Source: Palsa-739 sp036512155 (GTDB taxonomy: Bacteria; Actinomycetota; Thermoleophilia; Gaiellales; Gaiellaceae). Taken from it: a stretch of DNA of 64,000 bases. Under the pieces are notes generated by a model. The model worked only from the letters and a program-made list of their open reading frames with translations, was not told the DNA's origin and made no database searches. A program made the position numbers and the translations under genes. Location of the stretch: contig DATCBD010000038.1 in NCBI GenBank assembly GCA_036512155.1, positions 18,360-82,359 of the forward strand, given 5' to 3'. Of the stretch, positions 14,853 to 23,835 are shown one piece after another. Numbering within the stretch: position 1 is the first letter of the stretch; every line of letters starts with the position of its first letter.

Positions 14853-17606
14853 ATGGAGGGTCCGCGATCTCTCGGCTGGTCAGGGGGCGGCCGTGGCCCG
14901 ATGATCTCTGGAGTGGCTCTGTCTCCGGAGATCCGCACCCTTCACGAGGAAAACGCGGGGCGCTACCGCGACATCGTGGAGAACGCGAGCGACCTGATCT
15001 TCACGGTCGATCTCGACGATCGGATCACGAGCGTCAATGCCGCGTTCGAGCGCGCGTTGGGTCGCTCGCGGTCAGACCTACTCGGCCGGCCGCTCTCGAG
15101 CGTCGTCATGCCCGCATGGCACGGGCAGCTTCGTGACGCGACGTCGGCGAAGCTCACGCGCGGTCCGAACGCGACCGTGTACGACCTCGAGCTGCTCGCC
15201 GAGGACGGCCATCCGGTACCGGTGGAGGTGTCGAGCTGGGTCGTCGTCGAGGACGGGCAGCCCCGCGCCGTTCAGGCGATCTGTCGCGACATGAGCGAGC
15301 GCAACGCCGCCGAGGAGGACCTGCGGACCATGCGGGCGGAGCTCGCCAAACGCGACGACTTCCTGCGGCGCGCGTTCGAGGACACAGCGGTGAGCATGGT
15401 CGTGACCGCGGCGGACGGTGTGATCGAGCGCGCCAATCAAGCGTTTTGCGAACTGCTCGGCTACGCAGAGGCTGAGCTGCGCGGGACGAACATGGTCGAC
15501 ATCACGCATCCCGACGATCGAGCAATGGTCCTGACGGCGATCGGGCAGCTGCGCAGCGGCGAGCTGCGTCGGTTCGCCGGCGAGAAGCGCTACCGGTGCA
15601 AGGACGGCGGAACGGTGCGCGCGCAGATCGGCATCTCGCCGATCTTGAGCGCGACCGGCGAAGTCACGTCGTTCATTTCACAGATCCTCGACGTGACCGA
15701 GCAGCGTGCGGTCGAGGCCGCGCTGCGCGAGACGGGCGAGCTTTTCCGCGCCGCGTTCGAAGACGTCGAGGCCGGGATGATGCTCGTGGTGCCCGACGGC
15801 CGGATCGTGCAGTGCAACGCTTCGGTGTGCGAGCTGCTCGACTACACGCCGGAGGAGCTCCGGGAGCTGGACGTCGTCGCGATCACCCACCCGGACGACC
15901 GCGATCAGACGCGCGACACGCTCGCCCGGCTGGCGAGCGGAGAGCTGAAGAGCCAGACGTTGGAGAAGCGCTACCTGCGCAAGTCGGGCGACGCTGTCTG
16001 GGCTCGCAGGTCGACCTCGACCGTCCGGGCTGCGAACGGCGACCTGACGTGCATCGTCACGCAGATCAACGACGTCAGCGCGCGGCGCCAGAGCGAGGAG
16101 CGCTTTCGGGCGCTCTTCGAGTCGAGCCCGCAGGGGATGGCAGTTGTCGACGAGGGCGGCAGCCTCCTCCAGACCAACGCCGCGCTCGGGGAGATTCTCG
16201 GTTGCGACTCGAGTGAGCTCGTCGGCCTCAATTTCACCGAGTTCACGCACCCGGACGACTGCGCGGCCGACCTCGAGCTCTACACCGAGCTGATGGAAGG
16301 CCGGCGGACGCACTACGAGCTGGAGAAGCGCTACCTCCGTCCGGACGGCGGGGTGGTCTGGGGGCACCTGACCACGTTCGCGCTACCCAATCCAGGCGGC
16401 GGCCCGCGTCTCGCGATCGGCATTCTCGGCGACATCACCGAGCGCCGCGCGCTCGAGGACCAACTTCGTCAGTCCCAGCGCATGGAGGCGGTCGGGCAGC
16501 TCGCCGGCGGCGTCGCGCATGACTTCAACAACCTGCTCACGGCGGTCGCGAGCTACTGCGACCTCGCGTCAGACGCGCTCGAGGACGACAGCAATCCGGT
16601 GCTGTACGCCAGCGTCGACGGCATTCGCAGCGCGGCCGGTCGCGCGGCCGACGTCACGCAACAGCTGCTCGCCTTCAGCCGGCGGCAGGTGCTCGAGCTG
16701 AAGCCGCTCGACCTCAACTTGGCCGTCTCCGACCAGACCCGGTTGCTTCGGCGCCTGCTCGGCGACGATGTCAGCATCCGCCTCGCGCTCGAGCCCGACC
16801 TTCCTGCAGTGACGATGGACGAGGGTCAGCTCGCGCAGGTGGTGATGAACCTCGCCGTCAACGCGCGCGATGCGATGCCGGACGACGGCGGGATCCTCAT
16901 CATCGAAACGCAGAGCGTCGATCTCGACCGCGCTCCGACGATGACGGGGATCGTGAGCGGGCCGCACGTGATGCTCGCCGTCAGCGACTCCGGTTGCGGG
17001 ATGACGCCGGCGACGCGCGATCGGGTCTTCGAGCCGTTCTTCACGACCAAGGGGCCCGGCAAGGGAACCGGTCTCGGCCTCTCCACCGTGCTCGGCATCG
17101 TCGAGCAGTCGGGCGGCCGCGTCAGCGTGTACAGCGAGCCCGGCGTCGGCACGACCTTCAAGGTGTATATGCCGATCGGCGGCGCGGCTCCGGCGCCCGA
17201 GCGCGCGCCCGAGAGTGTGGTGACGCAAGACCGCCCGGTAGGAAGCGGCGTCATCCTCCTCGTCGAGGACAACGATGCGGTTCGCCGGCCGGTCGCGCGG
17301 CTCCTATCCGACTTCGGATACGACGTCGTGGCAGCGGACGGGCCGGAAGAGGCGTTGCGGCTCGCCGCGGGACGGAGGCTCGACCTCCTCGTCACCGACG
17401 TCGTCATGCCGATCATGAACGGCCGCCAGCTTGCAGAGCGACTCCTCGCCGACCGGAGTGACCTCAAGGTGCTGTACATGTCCGGCTACACCGATGACGC
17501 TGTGATCGCGCGCGGCGTCATCGCGCCGGGGACCGCGTTCCTCCAGAAGCCGTTCGGCGCCGATCGGCTCGCACAGAAGATCCGCGAGCTGCTCGACGCC
17601 AACTAG
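14853..17606 (+). CDS. Hybrid sensor histidine kinase with four PAS domains and a receiver
   Basis: A 917-aa soluble hybrid kinase with no membrane helices. Order: PAS domains beginning near residues 37, 167, 295 and 417 (each followed by a PAC-like segment, e.g. FTHPDDCAADLE), then HisKA with the phospho-acceptor His556 in GGVAHDFNNLLT, HATPase (VVMNLAVNARDAMPDDGG N-box, DSGCGM, GKGTGLGLSTVLGIV), and a C-terminal receiver with Asp849 in VTDVVMP. The repeated PAS domains imply cytoplasmic sensing of redox, light or a ligand. The start could be the ATG at 14853 or the ATG at 14901. It converges with the three-regulator operon ending at 17616, likely partners. Confidence 0.94.
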   Translation: MEGPRSLGWSGGGRGPMISGVALSPEIRTLHEENAGRYRDIVENASDLIFTVDLDDRITSVNAAFERALGRSRSDLLGRPLSSVVMPAWHGQLRDATSAKLTRGPNATVYDLELLAEDGHPVPVEVSSWVVVEDGQPRAVQAICRDMSERNAAEEDLRTMRAELAKRDDFLRRAFEDTAVSMVVTAADGVIERANQAFCELLGYAEAELRGTNMVDITHPDDRAMVLTAIGQLRSGELRRFAGEKRYRCKDGGTVRAQIGISPILSATGEVTSFISQILDVTEQRAVEAALRETGELFRAAFEDVEAGMMLVVPDGRIVQCNASVCELLDYTPEELRELDVVAITHPDDRDQTRDTLARLASGELKSQTLEKRYLRKSGDAVWARRSTSTVRAANGDLTCIVTQINDVSARRQSEERFRALFESSPQGMAVVDEGGSLLQTNAALGEILGCDSSELVGLNFTEFTHPDDCAADLELYTELMEGRRTHYELEKRYLRPDGGVVWGHLTTFALPNPGGGPRLAIGILGDITERRALEDQLRQSQRMEAVGQLAGGVAHDFNNLLTAVASYCDLASDALEDDSNPVLYASVDGIRSAAGRAADVTQQLLAFSRRQVLELKPLDLNLAVSDQTRLLRRLLGDDVSIRLALEPDLPAVTMDEGQLAQVVMNLAVNARDAMPDDGGILIIETQSVDLDRAPTMTGIVSGPHVMLAVSDSGCGMTPATRDRVFEPFFTTKGPGKGTGLGLSTVLGIVEQSGGRVSVYSEPGVGTTFKVYMPIGGAAPAPERAPESVVTQDRPVGSGVILLVEDNDAVRRPVARLLSDFGYDVVAADGPEEALRLAAGRRLDLLVTDVVMPIMNGRQLAERLLADRSDLKVLYMSGYTDDAVIARGVIAPGTAFLQKPFGADRLAQKIRELLDAN

Positions 17607-17615
17607 CGAAGCCCT

Positions 17616-18272
17616 CTAGTCGATCAGCGACATGCGCAGCGCGTTGGCGACCGCCTGCGTTCGCGTGTCCGCTTCGAGCTTCGCCATCGCTTTCTCGATG
17701 TGCGTGCGCACGGTGAGCGGAGAGATGCCCAACTCGAGCCCGACCTGCTCGTTCCGCATGCCGTCAGCGAGGAGTCGCAGCACTTCGCGCTCGCGCTTCG
17801 TCAGCCCGGGGATACGGGCTGTTGCATCCGGTCCCGCGAGGACGCCGGCGAGCACCGGATCGACATACGTCTGACCTCCGGCGACGGTGCGGATCGCGCG
17901 CACGAGGTCCGATAGCGGCGACTCCTTCAGCACGAAGCCGCGCGCGCCGGCGTCGATCGCCTCGATCACGATGGCCCGCTCCGCGTACCCGGTGTAGATG
18001 ATCACTCCGGTCGGGCATCCCGCGGCCGCGAGCTGTCGCGCTGCCTCGATGCCTCCGATTCCGGGCATCTGCACGTCGACGACCGCGACGTCGGGCTGGA
18101 GCTCCTGGACCCGGGCGACCGTGTCCGCTCCTCCTCCTGCCGTCCCGGCGATCTCGATCCCTTCCTCGCTCGCGAGGAAGCGGGAGACCGCATCGACGAT
18201 CGCGGGATGGTCGTCGGCCACAAAGCACCGCAAGGCCATTTGGACAAAAGTATAGGCCGCGTTCTCAGGCAA
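17616..18272 (-). CDS. NarL/FixJ-type response regulator (LuxR HTH)
   Basis: A 218-aa response regulator: receiver (CFVADDHPAIVDAV acidic pocket, acceptor Asp in VAVVDVQMPGIGG, conserved Lys in FVLKESP) and LuxR-type helix-turn-helix (LTKREREVLRLLADGMRNEQ, then ISPLTVRTHIEKAMAKL). It activates transcription when phosphorylated, plausibly by the adjacent hybrid kinase. The start is ATG 18272, overlapping the stop of the upstream regulator by 8 bp; an internal ATG at 18239 (MALRCFVADD) is the other option. It is last in a three-gene minus-strand operon. Confidence 0.93.
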   Translation of the reverse strand: MPENAAYTFVQMALRCFVADDHPAIVDAVSRFLASEEGIEIAGTAGGGADTVARVQELQPDVAVVDVQMPGIGGIEAARQLAAAGCPTGVIIYTGYAERAIVIEAIDAGARGFVLKESPLSDLVRAIRTVAGGQTYVDPVLAGVLAGPDATARIPGLTKREREVLRLLADGMRNEQVGLELGISPLTVRTHIEKAMAKLEADTRTQAVANALRMSLID

Positions 18273-18906
18273 TCAAGGCGTCGCGCAGCGCAACCGCGAC
18301 CGCCTGCGTGCGGGTCTTCGCGCCGAGCTTCGTCATCGCCCGGTGGGCGTGCGCCCGGACGGTGTCCGGAGAGAGGAAGAGCTCTGCGCCGATCTCCCCG
18401 TAGGAGCCGCCTTCGGCGAGGAGCCGGAGCACCTCGCGCTCGCGGCCGCTCAGTCGCTTGGCAGCGGCCGGGTCGGTACGCGCGAGGTCGATGGCGAGGA
18501 CCGGGTCGATGTACACCGACCCCGAGGCGATGAGGTCGATCGCGCGCGTGAGGTCGTCGAGCGGCGAGTCCTTGAGGGCGAATCCCTGTGCGCCGGCCTC
18601 GAGCGCCTCTGCGACGAGGCCCCGGTCGGCGAACCCGGAGTACAGGAGCACCGCGGTCTCCGGCGAGACCGACTTGGCCGACCGGGCGAGCTCGAGGCCG
18701 CCGATCCGCGGCATGCGGAGGTCGGCGACGCAGACGGCCGGGCGGTGCAGCTCGATCGCCGCGAGCGCCTGCTCCCCGTCGCCTGCGGTCGCGACGACGG
18801 CGTATCCGGCCGCGGAGAGGTACCGCGCCACGCAGTCGATGATGGGCGGATGGTCGTCGGCGACGATGCAGGTGATCGTCGACCGGTTGGGGCGGGGCTT
18901 GGTCAT
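18265..18906 (-). CDS. NarL/FixJ-type response regulator, paralogue of its neighbour
   Basis: A 213-aa response regulator of the same architecture as the downstream gene: CIVADDHPPIIDCVARYL, acceptor Asp in VCVADLRMPRIGG, Lys in FALKDSP, and a LuxR helix-turn-helix (LSGREREVLRLLAEGGSYGE, LSPDTVRAHAHRAMTKL). The two share the plan of receiver, short linker and TRTQAVA(V/N)ALR C-terminus, so they probably arose by tandem duplication. The start ATG overlaps the HD-GYP gene stop as ATGA, and the 3' end overlaps the next start by 8 bp. Confidence 0.93.
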   Translation of the reverse strand: MTKPRPNRSTITCIVADDHPPIIDCVARYLSAAGYAVVATAGDGEQALAAIELHRPAVCVADLRMPRIGGLELARSAKSVSPETAVLLYSGFADRGLVAEALEAGAQGFALKDSPLDDLTRAIDLIASGSVYIDPVLAIDLARTDPAAAKRLSGREREVLRLLAEGGSYGEIGAELFLSPDTVRAHAHRAMTKLGAKTRTQAVAVALRDALIA

Positions 18907-19922
18907 ACGGCGACTGCCTCCTCATGGCGTACGAGCGAGCGCGCGAACGCGTCGACGACTGCCGGATCGAATTTCCGTCCACGCTGTTCGATGACGTATG
19001 CAAAGGCATCCTCCGGCGTCCACGCGCCGCGGTAGGGGCGGTCGCTCGTGAGCGCGTCGAAGACGTCGGCGACGGTGACGATCCTCCCTGCGAGGGGAAT
19101 CTCGTTCCCGGCCAGCCCGCGCGGATAGCCCGAGCCGTCCCAGCACTCGTGGTGCGTCCAGGCCACGGTCGCAGCCAACTCGAGGAGCTCGTTCCCGGAG
19201 CCGGCGAGCAGCTCCCGCCCGACATCGGTGTGACGCTCCATCGCGCCGCGCTCGTCGGGGGAGAGCTCGCCCGGCTTGCGCAGGATCGTCTCGCTGATCG
19301 CGATCTTGCCGATGTCGTGCAGGGGGCCGGCCAGACGTAGCCGCTCGGCGACGACGGTGGTCAGTCCGAGCTCGACCGCGATCAGGCGCGCGGATTCGGC
19401 AACGCGCTCGACGTGCTCGCCGGTCTCGAAATCGTGAAACTCCATCGCGCGGCCGAGCCGGGCGACCGTTTCCGCGTATGCGCGCCGCAGCTCTTCCTCC
19501 GACACTGCGATCGCCGCGTACGCCAGCTCGAGCTGCGCGGAGCGGGACTCCTCGAGGCGGCTGCGATGGACCGCGCCGGCGACGGCGATGAGGAGGTCGT
19601 TCGGGACGAAGGGCTTTGTGAGGTAGCCGTGGGCGCCGAGTGCGAGCGCGCGGTCGGCCGTGTGGGGGTCGTCATCACCGGTCACCATCACCGTGGCTGT
19701 GGCCGGCAGGGGGGCGAGCTCGGAAAGGAGCACGAGCCCGGACTCCCCGGGGAGGCCGATGTCGCAGAGGACGACCGCGTAGTCGTGGACGGCGAGGAGC
19801 CGCCGGGCCTCGTAGGCGTCCCCGGCGCAGTCGCACGTGTGGCCTGCCGCGTTCAGCACGCGCTTGATGCACGAGCGGACGTGCGGGTCGTCGTCGACGC
19901 AGAGAATCGGCTTTCCGGTCAC
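18903..19922 (-). CDS. HD-GYP-domain response regulator (cyclic-di-GMP phosphodiesterase-type)
   Basis: A 339-aa RpfG-like protein. The receiver (residues 1-125) has DDD at 10-12, acceptor Asp54 in LCDIGLP and Lys in YLTKPF. An Ala/Glu-rich helix connects to an HD-GYP domain with HDFETGEHVERVA, the metal-binding LHDIGKIAI, THHECWDGSGYPRGL (HH...DGxGYP signature) and VADVFDALTSDRPYR. The intact signature suggests hydrolysis of cyclic-di-GMP controlled by phosphorylation. It is first in the operon with the two NarL-type regulators (ATGA overlap), opposite the hybrid kinase. Its promoter should lie in the 107-bp gap before the nitroreductase. Confidence 0.93.
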   Translation of the reverse strand: MTGKPILCVDDDPHVRSCIKRVLNAAGHTCDCAGDAYEARRLLAVHDYAVVLCDIGLPGESGLVLLSELAPLPATATVMVTGDDDPHTADRALALGAHGYLTKPFVPNDLLIAVAGAVHRSRLEESRSAQLELAYAAIAVSEEELRRAYAETVARLGRAMEFHDFETGEHVERVAESARLIAVELGLTTVVAERLRLAGPLHDIGKIAISETILRKPGELSPDERGAMERHTDVGRELLAGSGNELLELAATVAWTHHECWDGSGYPRGLAGNEIPLAGRIVTVADVFDALTSDRPYRGAWTPEDAFAYVIEQRGRKFDPAVVDAFARSLVRHEEAVAV

Positions 19923-20029
19923 GCTCTCATGATGTGTGCGATCGGCGCCGAGCGGAATCCGTCCGAAACCGGACTTTCACCTGGGATGTATGGCGGCGTG
20001 CCCTCCTGCAAAGGGAGTAGTTTGGGCAC

Positions 20030-20650
20030 GTGCTCGAGCTGACGCCCGACGAGCTTCTGTCCACCACACGCGCCGTCCGCAAGCGCCTCGACCTCACCCG
20101 GCCGGTCGAGCGCGAGGTGCTGGAGGAGTGCCTCCGGCTCGCGCAGCAGGCGCCCACGGCGAGCTATTCGCAGAACTGGCACTTCGTCGTCGTCACCGAC
20201 GCCGAGAAGCGGGCGCAGCTCGGGGAGCTCTGGCGCGAGGTCGCGTTCCCCTATCTCCAGCGGGGCGGAGGGCCGCGCGAGGGGCAGATGGCCCGGATCG
20301 GCGACGCCGTCGTGCACCTCGCGGACCACATCCACGAAGTGCCGGTGCATGTGATTCCGTGCGTGATCGGCCGCTACGAAGGGAAGTCGAACCCGCTCGT
20401 TGCCTCGATGTTCGGGTCGATCGTCCCGGCGGCCTGGTCGTTCATGCTGGCGGCTCGCTCGCGCGGGCTCGGCACGTGCTGGACGACGTTCCATCTCATG
20501 CACGAGCGCGAGGCGGCCGAGATCCTCGGCATCCCGTATGACGAGGTCACGCAGGTGGCGCTCATCCCGGTCGCCTACACGATCGGAACGGACTTCAAGC
20601 CCGGCAAGCGCAAGTCCCTCGACTCCATGGTCCACTGGGACCAGTGGTGA
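20030..20650 (+). CDS. Nitroreductase-family FMN oxidoreductase
   Basis: A 206-aa FMN enzyme of the nitroreductase superfamily, using NAD(P)H to reduce nitroaromatics, quinones or an unknown physiological substrate. FMN-contact segments visible are STTRAVRKRLDLTRPVE near the N-terminus, APTASYSQNWHFVVV, and the late Gly-rich GLGTCWTTFHL. The C-terminal FKPGKRKSLDSMVHWDQW closes the dimer. The start is GTG (MLELTPDELL), preceded by a GGGAG stretch about 20 bp upstream. It converges with the S9 peptidase gene, with one base between stops. Confidence 0.88.
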   Translation: MLELTPDELLSTTRAVRKRLDLTRPVEREVLEECLRLAQQAPTASYSQNWHFVVVTDAEKRAQLGELWREVAFPYLQRGGGPREGQMARIGDAVVHLADHIHEVPVHVIPCVIGRYEGKSNPLVASMFGSIVPAAWSFMLAARSRGLGTCWTTFHLMHEREAAEILGIPYDEVTQVALIPVAYTIGTDFKPGKRKSLDSMVHWDQW

Positions 20651-20651
20651 G

Positions 20652-22598
20652 TCAGGGCGAGAGGTAGCGCCCGAAGTACTCGAGGACCGCGTCGAATCGT
20701 TGGACGCGGTGAATGGGCGAACCGCTGCGCGTGAGCTCGTGGCTCTCCGCCGGGAAGCGCAGGAGCTCGACCTCTTTGCCGAGCAGGCGCAGCAGCGAGA
20801 ACAGGTGCTCGCCCTGCTCGACCGGACAGCGCAGGTCGTTCTCGGAGTGGAGGATGAGCAGCGGCGTCTCGATGTTCTTCGCGTATGTCGACGGCGACTT
20901 CTCGAGATGCGACTCGACGTTGTCCCACATTGGGCCGCCGAATTGCCGCTCGAACACCCAGAACAGGTCGCTCGAGCCGAACATGCTCACGAGGTTGTTC
21001 ACGCTGCGCTCGGTTATCGCGGCCTTGAAGCGATTCGTGTGCCCGACGATCCACGACGTCATGAATCCTCCGTATGAGCCGCCGATCACGCCCATGCGCT
21101 CGCCATCGAGGAAGTCGAACTTCTCGAGCGCGGTGTCGACGACGGCCATGACGTCCTCGTAGTCGACGGTGCCCCAGCCCGGCCCAGCGTCTCCGACCGG
21201 TCCGCGGATCGCGCGTCCCCACTCCTCCGAGTAGCCGGACCCGCCGCGGGGGTTCGAGAACAGGACGACGTAGCCGCCGGCGGCCATCACCTGCACCTCG
21301 TCGAAGAAACCGGTGCCGTATTGCGTGAACGGGCCACCGTGGATGGTCAGGATGACGGGGTAGCGCTTCTTGGGATCGAAGCCCGGGGGCCGGACGATCC
21401 ACGCGTCGACCTCGGTGCCGTCCTTCGACACCGCGGTGAAGCGCTCGGGATCGCTCAGCTTGCGTCCTGCGGTGAAGTCCTTGCCGACGTGCGTGAGCTG
21501 TTTGCCGTCACACCCGCTGTAGAGCTCCCGCATCGTCGTGTGCGTGCTGCCGACGTAGACGAGCGCGTCTCCGGCGATGTCGAAGCCGCCGATCACCTGC
21601 TCGCCGCCGACGAGCAGCTCCGGCTCGCCGCTCCCGTCCGCGGCGACCGAGTAGAGGTGGCAATTGCCGCCGTCCTCGACCGCGAACACGATGCGGTCGT
21701 TGTTCCACACCGGCCCGCGGATCGGCGGGTACGGCCCGCACTGGCGGTCGAGCGAGGCGGTGAGGACCTTCGCCGCGGCGCCGGGCATCTCCGCGACGGC
21801 GACCTGCGTGTGATGCGGATCGGTGCCGTCCTCGACGGTCCAGTCGTACGCGAGCCGGCCGTCGGCCGAGAAAGCCGGCCAGCCGCACGCTGCGTCGTCG
21901 CCGGTGATCTGCTCCGGCTCGCCGCCGGACGCGTCGACGGCGTAGAGCCGTGTGACCAGCTCGACGTCCCAATCCGGCGTGCGTAGCGCAGCGAAGAAGA
22001 CGCGCTTCCCGTCCGGCGTCCACGCCGGAGTGTCGTCCTCGAAGTCGCCGTCCGTGAGCTGGCGCGTGTCGCCGTCGAGATCGACGATCCAGAGGTGCTT
22101 GCGGCGGTCGCCTGTCCACCCGACGCTGTCGAGCTTGTGGAAGACACGCCGGAATCGGCGCGGCGTGCGCTTTCGGTCGTCCTCTTGGTCGTAGGCCTCG
22201 TCGCGGTCGCGCGCGGTGAAGACGATGTGTGTCGAGTCGGGCGACCACTCCGCGCTCTCGACGCTCTCCTTCAGGTCGGTGAGCTTGCGCGCTTCGCCGC
22301 CCTCGGCCGGGATGAGGTAGAGGCTCGCCGGCGTCTTGTCCTCGCCGCGGTTGGACACGAACGAGAGCCACCGGCCGTCGGGCGACCAGCGCGGCAGTCC
22401 GTCGCGGCGGTCGCCGGCGGTGAACTGCTCCGGCTCCTCGGATCCGTCGAGCCGGGTGATCCAGATCGCACCGCGGTAGTCGTTCTTGTCCTTGTCGATC
22501 GACCAGACCTGGTACGCGACGCGCGTCCCGTCCGGTGAGATGCGGGGATCGGCGACGCCGGTGAGCTCGTAGACGTCCTCGGGTCGCATTCCGGCCAC
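20652..22598 (-). CDS. S9-family prolyl oligopeptidase/acylaminoacyl-peptidase-like
   Basis: A 648-aa cytoplasmic serine peptidase. The N-terminal 400 residues form TolB/WD-like beta-propeller repeats (SPDGTRVAYQVWS, SPDGRWLSFVSNR, SPDSTHIVFTARD), and the C-terminal alpha/beta hydrolase domain has the nucleophile in GVIGGSYGGFMTSW, Asp in HSENDLRCPVEQ and His in ESHELTRSG. Such enzymes cleave short acylated or proline-containing peptides, the propeller filtering size. No signal peptide. The GTG at 22598 or the ATG at 22589 (MRPEDVYELTG) could start it. It diverges from the 92-aa gene with 47 bp between. Confidence 0.93.
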   Translation of the reverse strand: MAGMRPEDVYELTGVADPRISPDGTRVAYQVWSIDKDKNDYRGAIWITRLDGSEEPEQFTAGDRRDGLPRWSPDGRWLSFVSNRGEDKTPASLYLIPAEGGEARKLTDLKESVESAEWSPDSTHIVFTARDRDEAYDQEDDRKRTPRRFRRVFHKLDSVGWTGDRRKHLWIVDLDGDTRQLTDGDFEDDTPAWTPDGKRVFFAALRTPDWDVELVTRLYAVDASGGEPEQITGDDAACGWPAFSADGRLAYDWTVEDGTDPHHTQVAVAEMPGAAAKVLTASLDRQCGPYPPIRGPVWNNDRIVFAVEDGGNCHLYSVAADGSGEPELLVGGEQVIGGFDIAGDALVYVGSTHTTMRELYSGCDGKQLTHVGKDFTAGRKLSDPERFTAVSKDGTEVDAWIVRPPGFDPKKRYPVILTIHGGPFTQYGTGFFDEVQVMAAGGYVVLFSNPRGGSGYSEEWGRAIRGPVGDAGPGWGTVDYEDVMAVVDTALEKFDFLDGERMGVIGGSYGGFMTSWIVGHTNRFKAAITERSVNNLVSMFGSSDLFWVFERQFGGPMWDNVESHLEKSPSTYAKNIETPLLILHSENDLRCPVEQGEHLFSLLRLLGKEVELLRFPAESHELTRSGSPIHRVQRFDAVLEYFGRYLSP

Positions 22599-22645
22599 GA
22601 GGCGGGACTATAGATCGGAGGCCGTTGCCATGAGACGATTGGCGC

Positions 22646-22924
22646 ATGGCGACGGTCGAGGCGGTGGAACGGAAGGTCCGGTCGGTGGAGGGGTTCCGTG
22701 TCGCGGTGCGCCACCTGGATGGGCGGAACGTCCGCGGCGACCGGACGCACATGCCGACGTACCAGTTCCGCCGTGCGATGGCGGACTCGGCGAACGTGAA
22801 GGCGTGGCGCGAGGGACGCTTCCGCGGGCGCTACCCCGGCTTCGAGGTGGACGTGCTCCATCGCGATGGGACGCGCGCCCACGGCGGGACGCTGCTCGGC
22901 ACGATCCGGGCCGAGTACCGTTAG
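22646..22924 (+). CDS. Hypothetical 92-aa basic protein
   Basis: A small, Arg-rich soluble protein of unknown family. It reads MATVEAVERKVRSVEGFRVA with a likely beta-hairpin, then HMPTYQFRRAMADSANVKAW and a closing GTRAHGGTLLGTIRAEYR. Codon usage matches neighbouring genes. It lies between a divergent peptidase gene and tRNA-Leu (8 bp after its stop), so it may share a transcript with the tRNA. No function can be inferred. Confidence 0.72.
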   Translation: MATVEAVERKVRSVEGFRVAVRHLDGRNVRGDRTHMPTYQFRRAMADSANVKAWREGRFRGRYPGFEVDVLHRDGTRAHGGTLLGTIRAEYR

Positions 22925-22932
22925 TCGCGCGC

Positions 22933-23015
22933 GCGGGCGTGGCGAAACGGTAGACGCGCCGGCCTTAGGAGCCGGTGGGCGAAAGCCCGTGGGGGTTCAA
23001 GTCCCTCCGCCCGCA
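22933..23015 (+). tRNA. tRNA-Leu (anticodon TAG)
   Basis: An 83-nt class II tRNA with a long variable arm (TGGGC gaaa GCCCGT). Acceptor GCGGGCG/CGCCCGC, anticodon stem CCGGC/GCCGG with loop CTTAGGA (anticodon TAG), T arm GGGGG/TCCCT with TTCAAGT, discriminator A. No CCA is encoded. It lies 8 bp after the 92-aa gene. Confidence 0.95.
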
Positions 23016-23034
23016 CTCCCTTCGCGCGGTTGCG

Positions 23035-23835
23035 CTACGTGAGATCGCGTCTGGTGAATGCGGTGACCGCGGCCGCGATGAACACGATCGTGCCGACAGC
23101 GAGGGGTGTGGCGTGCGCGAAGGTGAGGCCGTGACGGAGCGGGTCGACCGTTCCGTACTGGTAGAAGGGCGATGCGTCTCGCAGTGGTTTCAGCGCGCTG
23201 ACCAGTGAGCCGAGCGCGTTGGCGATGTACGCGGCGCCGGCAGCGGCCCCGGCGACCGCGAGCGCGAGCCCGCGCCGCCCGCTGGCGGCGCCGATGGCGA
23301 GCGCGATCGAGCCGTACAGGAGTCCGAGCAGTCCGGTCGCTGCGGCGGCGGCTGCAAGGTGGCCGGTGTTGATGTTGAGTCCTGCGGCTGCGGTCGAGAT
23401 CGCGAGCGAGGCGAAGGCGACGATGGCGAGGAGCGTCACGAGGGCAGCGACGGCGGCTGCTTTCTCCAGCACAACCCGCCTCCGTGAGATCGGGTTGGCA
23501 AGCAGCAGGTCGAGGGTCTGCTGCTCTTCTTCTCCCGCGATCGCACGTGCTCCGGCAGCGACCGCCGCTGCGATCATCAACGCGGGAAGCACGAGCGAAA
23601 ACAGCTCGATGCCGAGATAACCGGTGGCGGTGCTGTAGTCGACGACGCCGCCGAAGCCGAGGAAAGCCTTCAGCGTGCCGGGGTAGCTCTTGACCAGCTT
23701 GTTCAGACTGGGGTTGTGCCCGATCGATGGGTAGATGGCGACGATTGCCGCCACCATGAGGATGATGTAGGCGGCAAAGCCGACGAAGCTGCGGAAGCCG
23801 TCGCGCAGGGTCCTGGTCACGACACTACGCGGCAT
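23035..23835 (-). CDS. ABC-2-type exporter permease
   Basis: A 266-aa membrane subunit with about six hydrophobic helices. Reads MPRSVVTRTLRDGFRSFVGF at the N-terminus, a large extracytoplasmic loop (GVVDYSTATGYLGIELFS) and the conserved GEEEQQTLDLLLANPISRRR cytoplasmic coupling region characteristic of ABC-2 permeases. It pairs with the ATPase encoded immediately upstream, overlapping it by 11 bp. The start is ATG 23835; the longer open frame upstream is a shadow of the ATPase. The substrate is unknown; such pairs often handle drugs, lipids or peptides. Confidence 0.85.
   Translation of the reverse strand: MPRSVVTRTLRDGFRSFVGFAAYIILMVAAIVAIYPSIGHNPSLNKLVKSYPGTLKAFLGFGGVVDYSTATGYLGIELFSLVLPALMIAAAVAAGARAIAGEEEQQTLDLLLANPISRRRVVLEKAAAVAALVTLLAIVAFASLAISTAAAGLNINTGHLAAAAAATGLLGLLYGSIALAIGAASGRRGLALAVAGAAAGAAYIANALGSLVSALKPLRDASPFYQYGTVDPLRHGLTFAHATPLAVGTIVFIAAAVTAFTRRDLT

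Noticed and set aside
19923..20029. Possible small RNA or riboswitch before the nitroreductase
   Set aside because: Only a weak CCCTCC/GGGAG pairing is visible; nothing resembles a known riboswitch.
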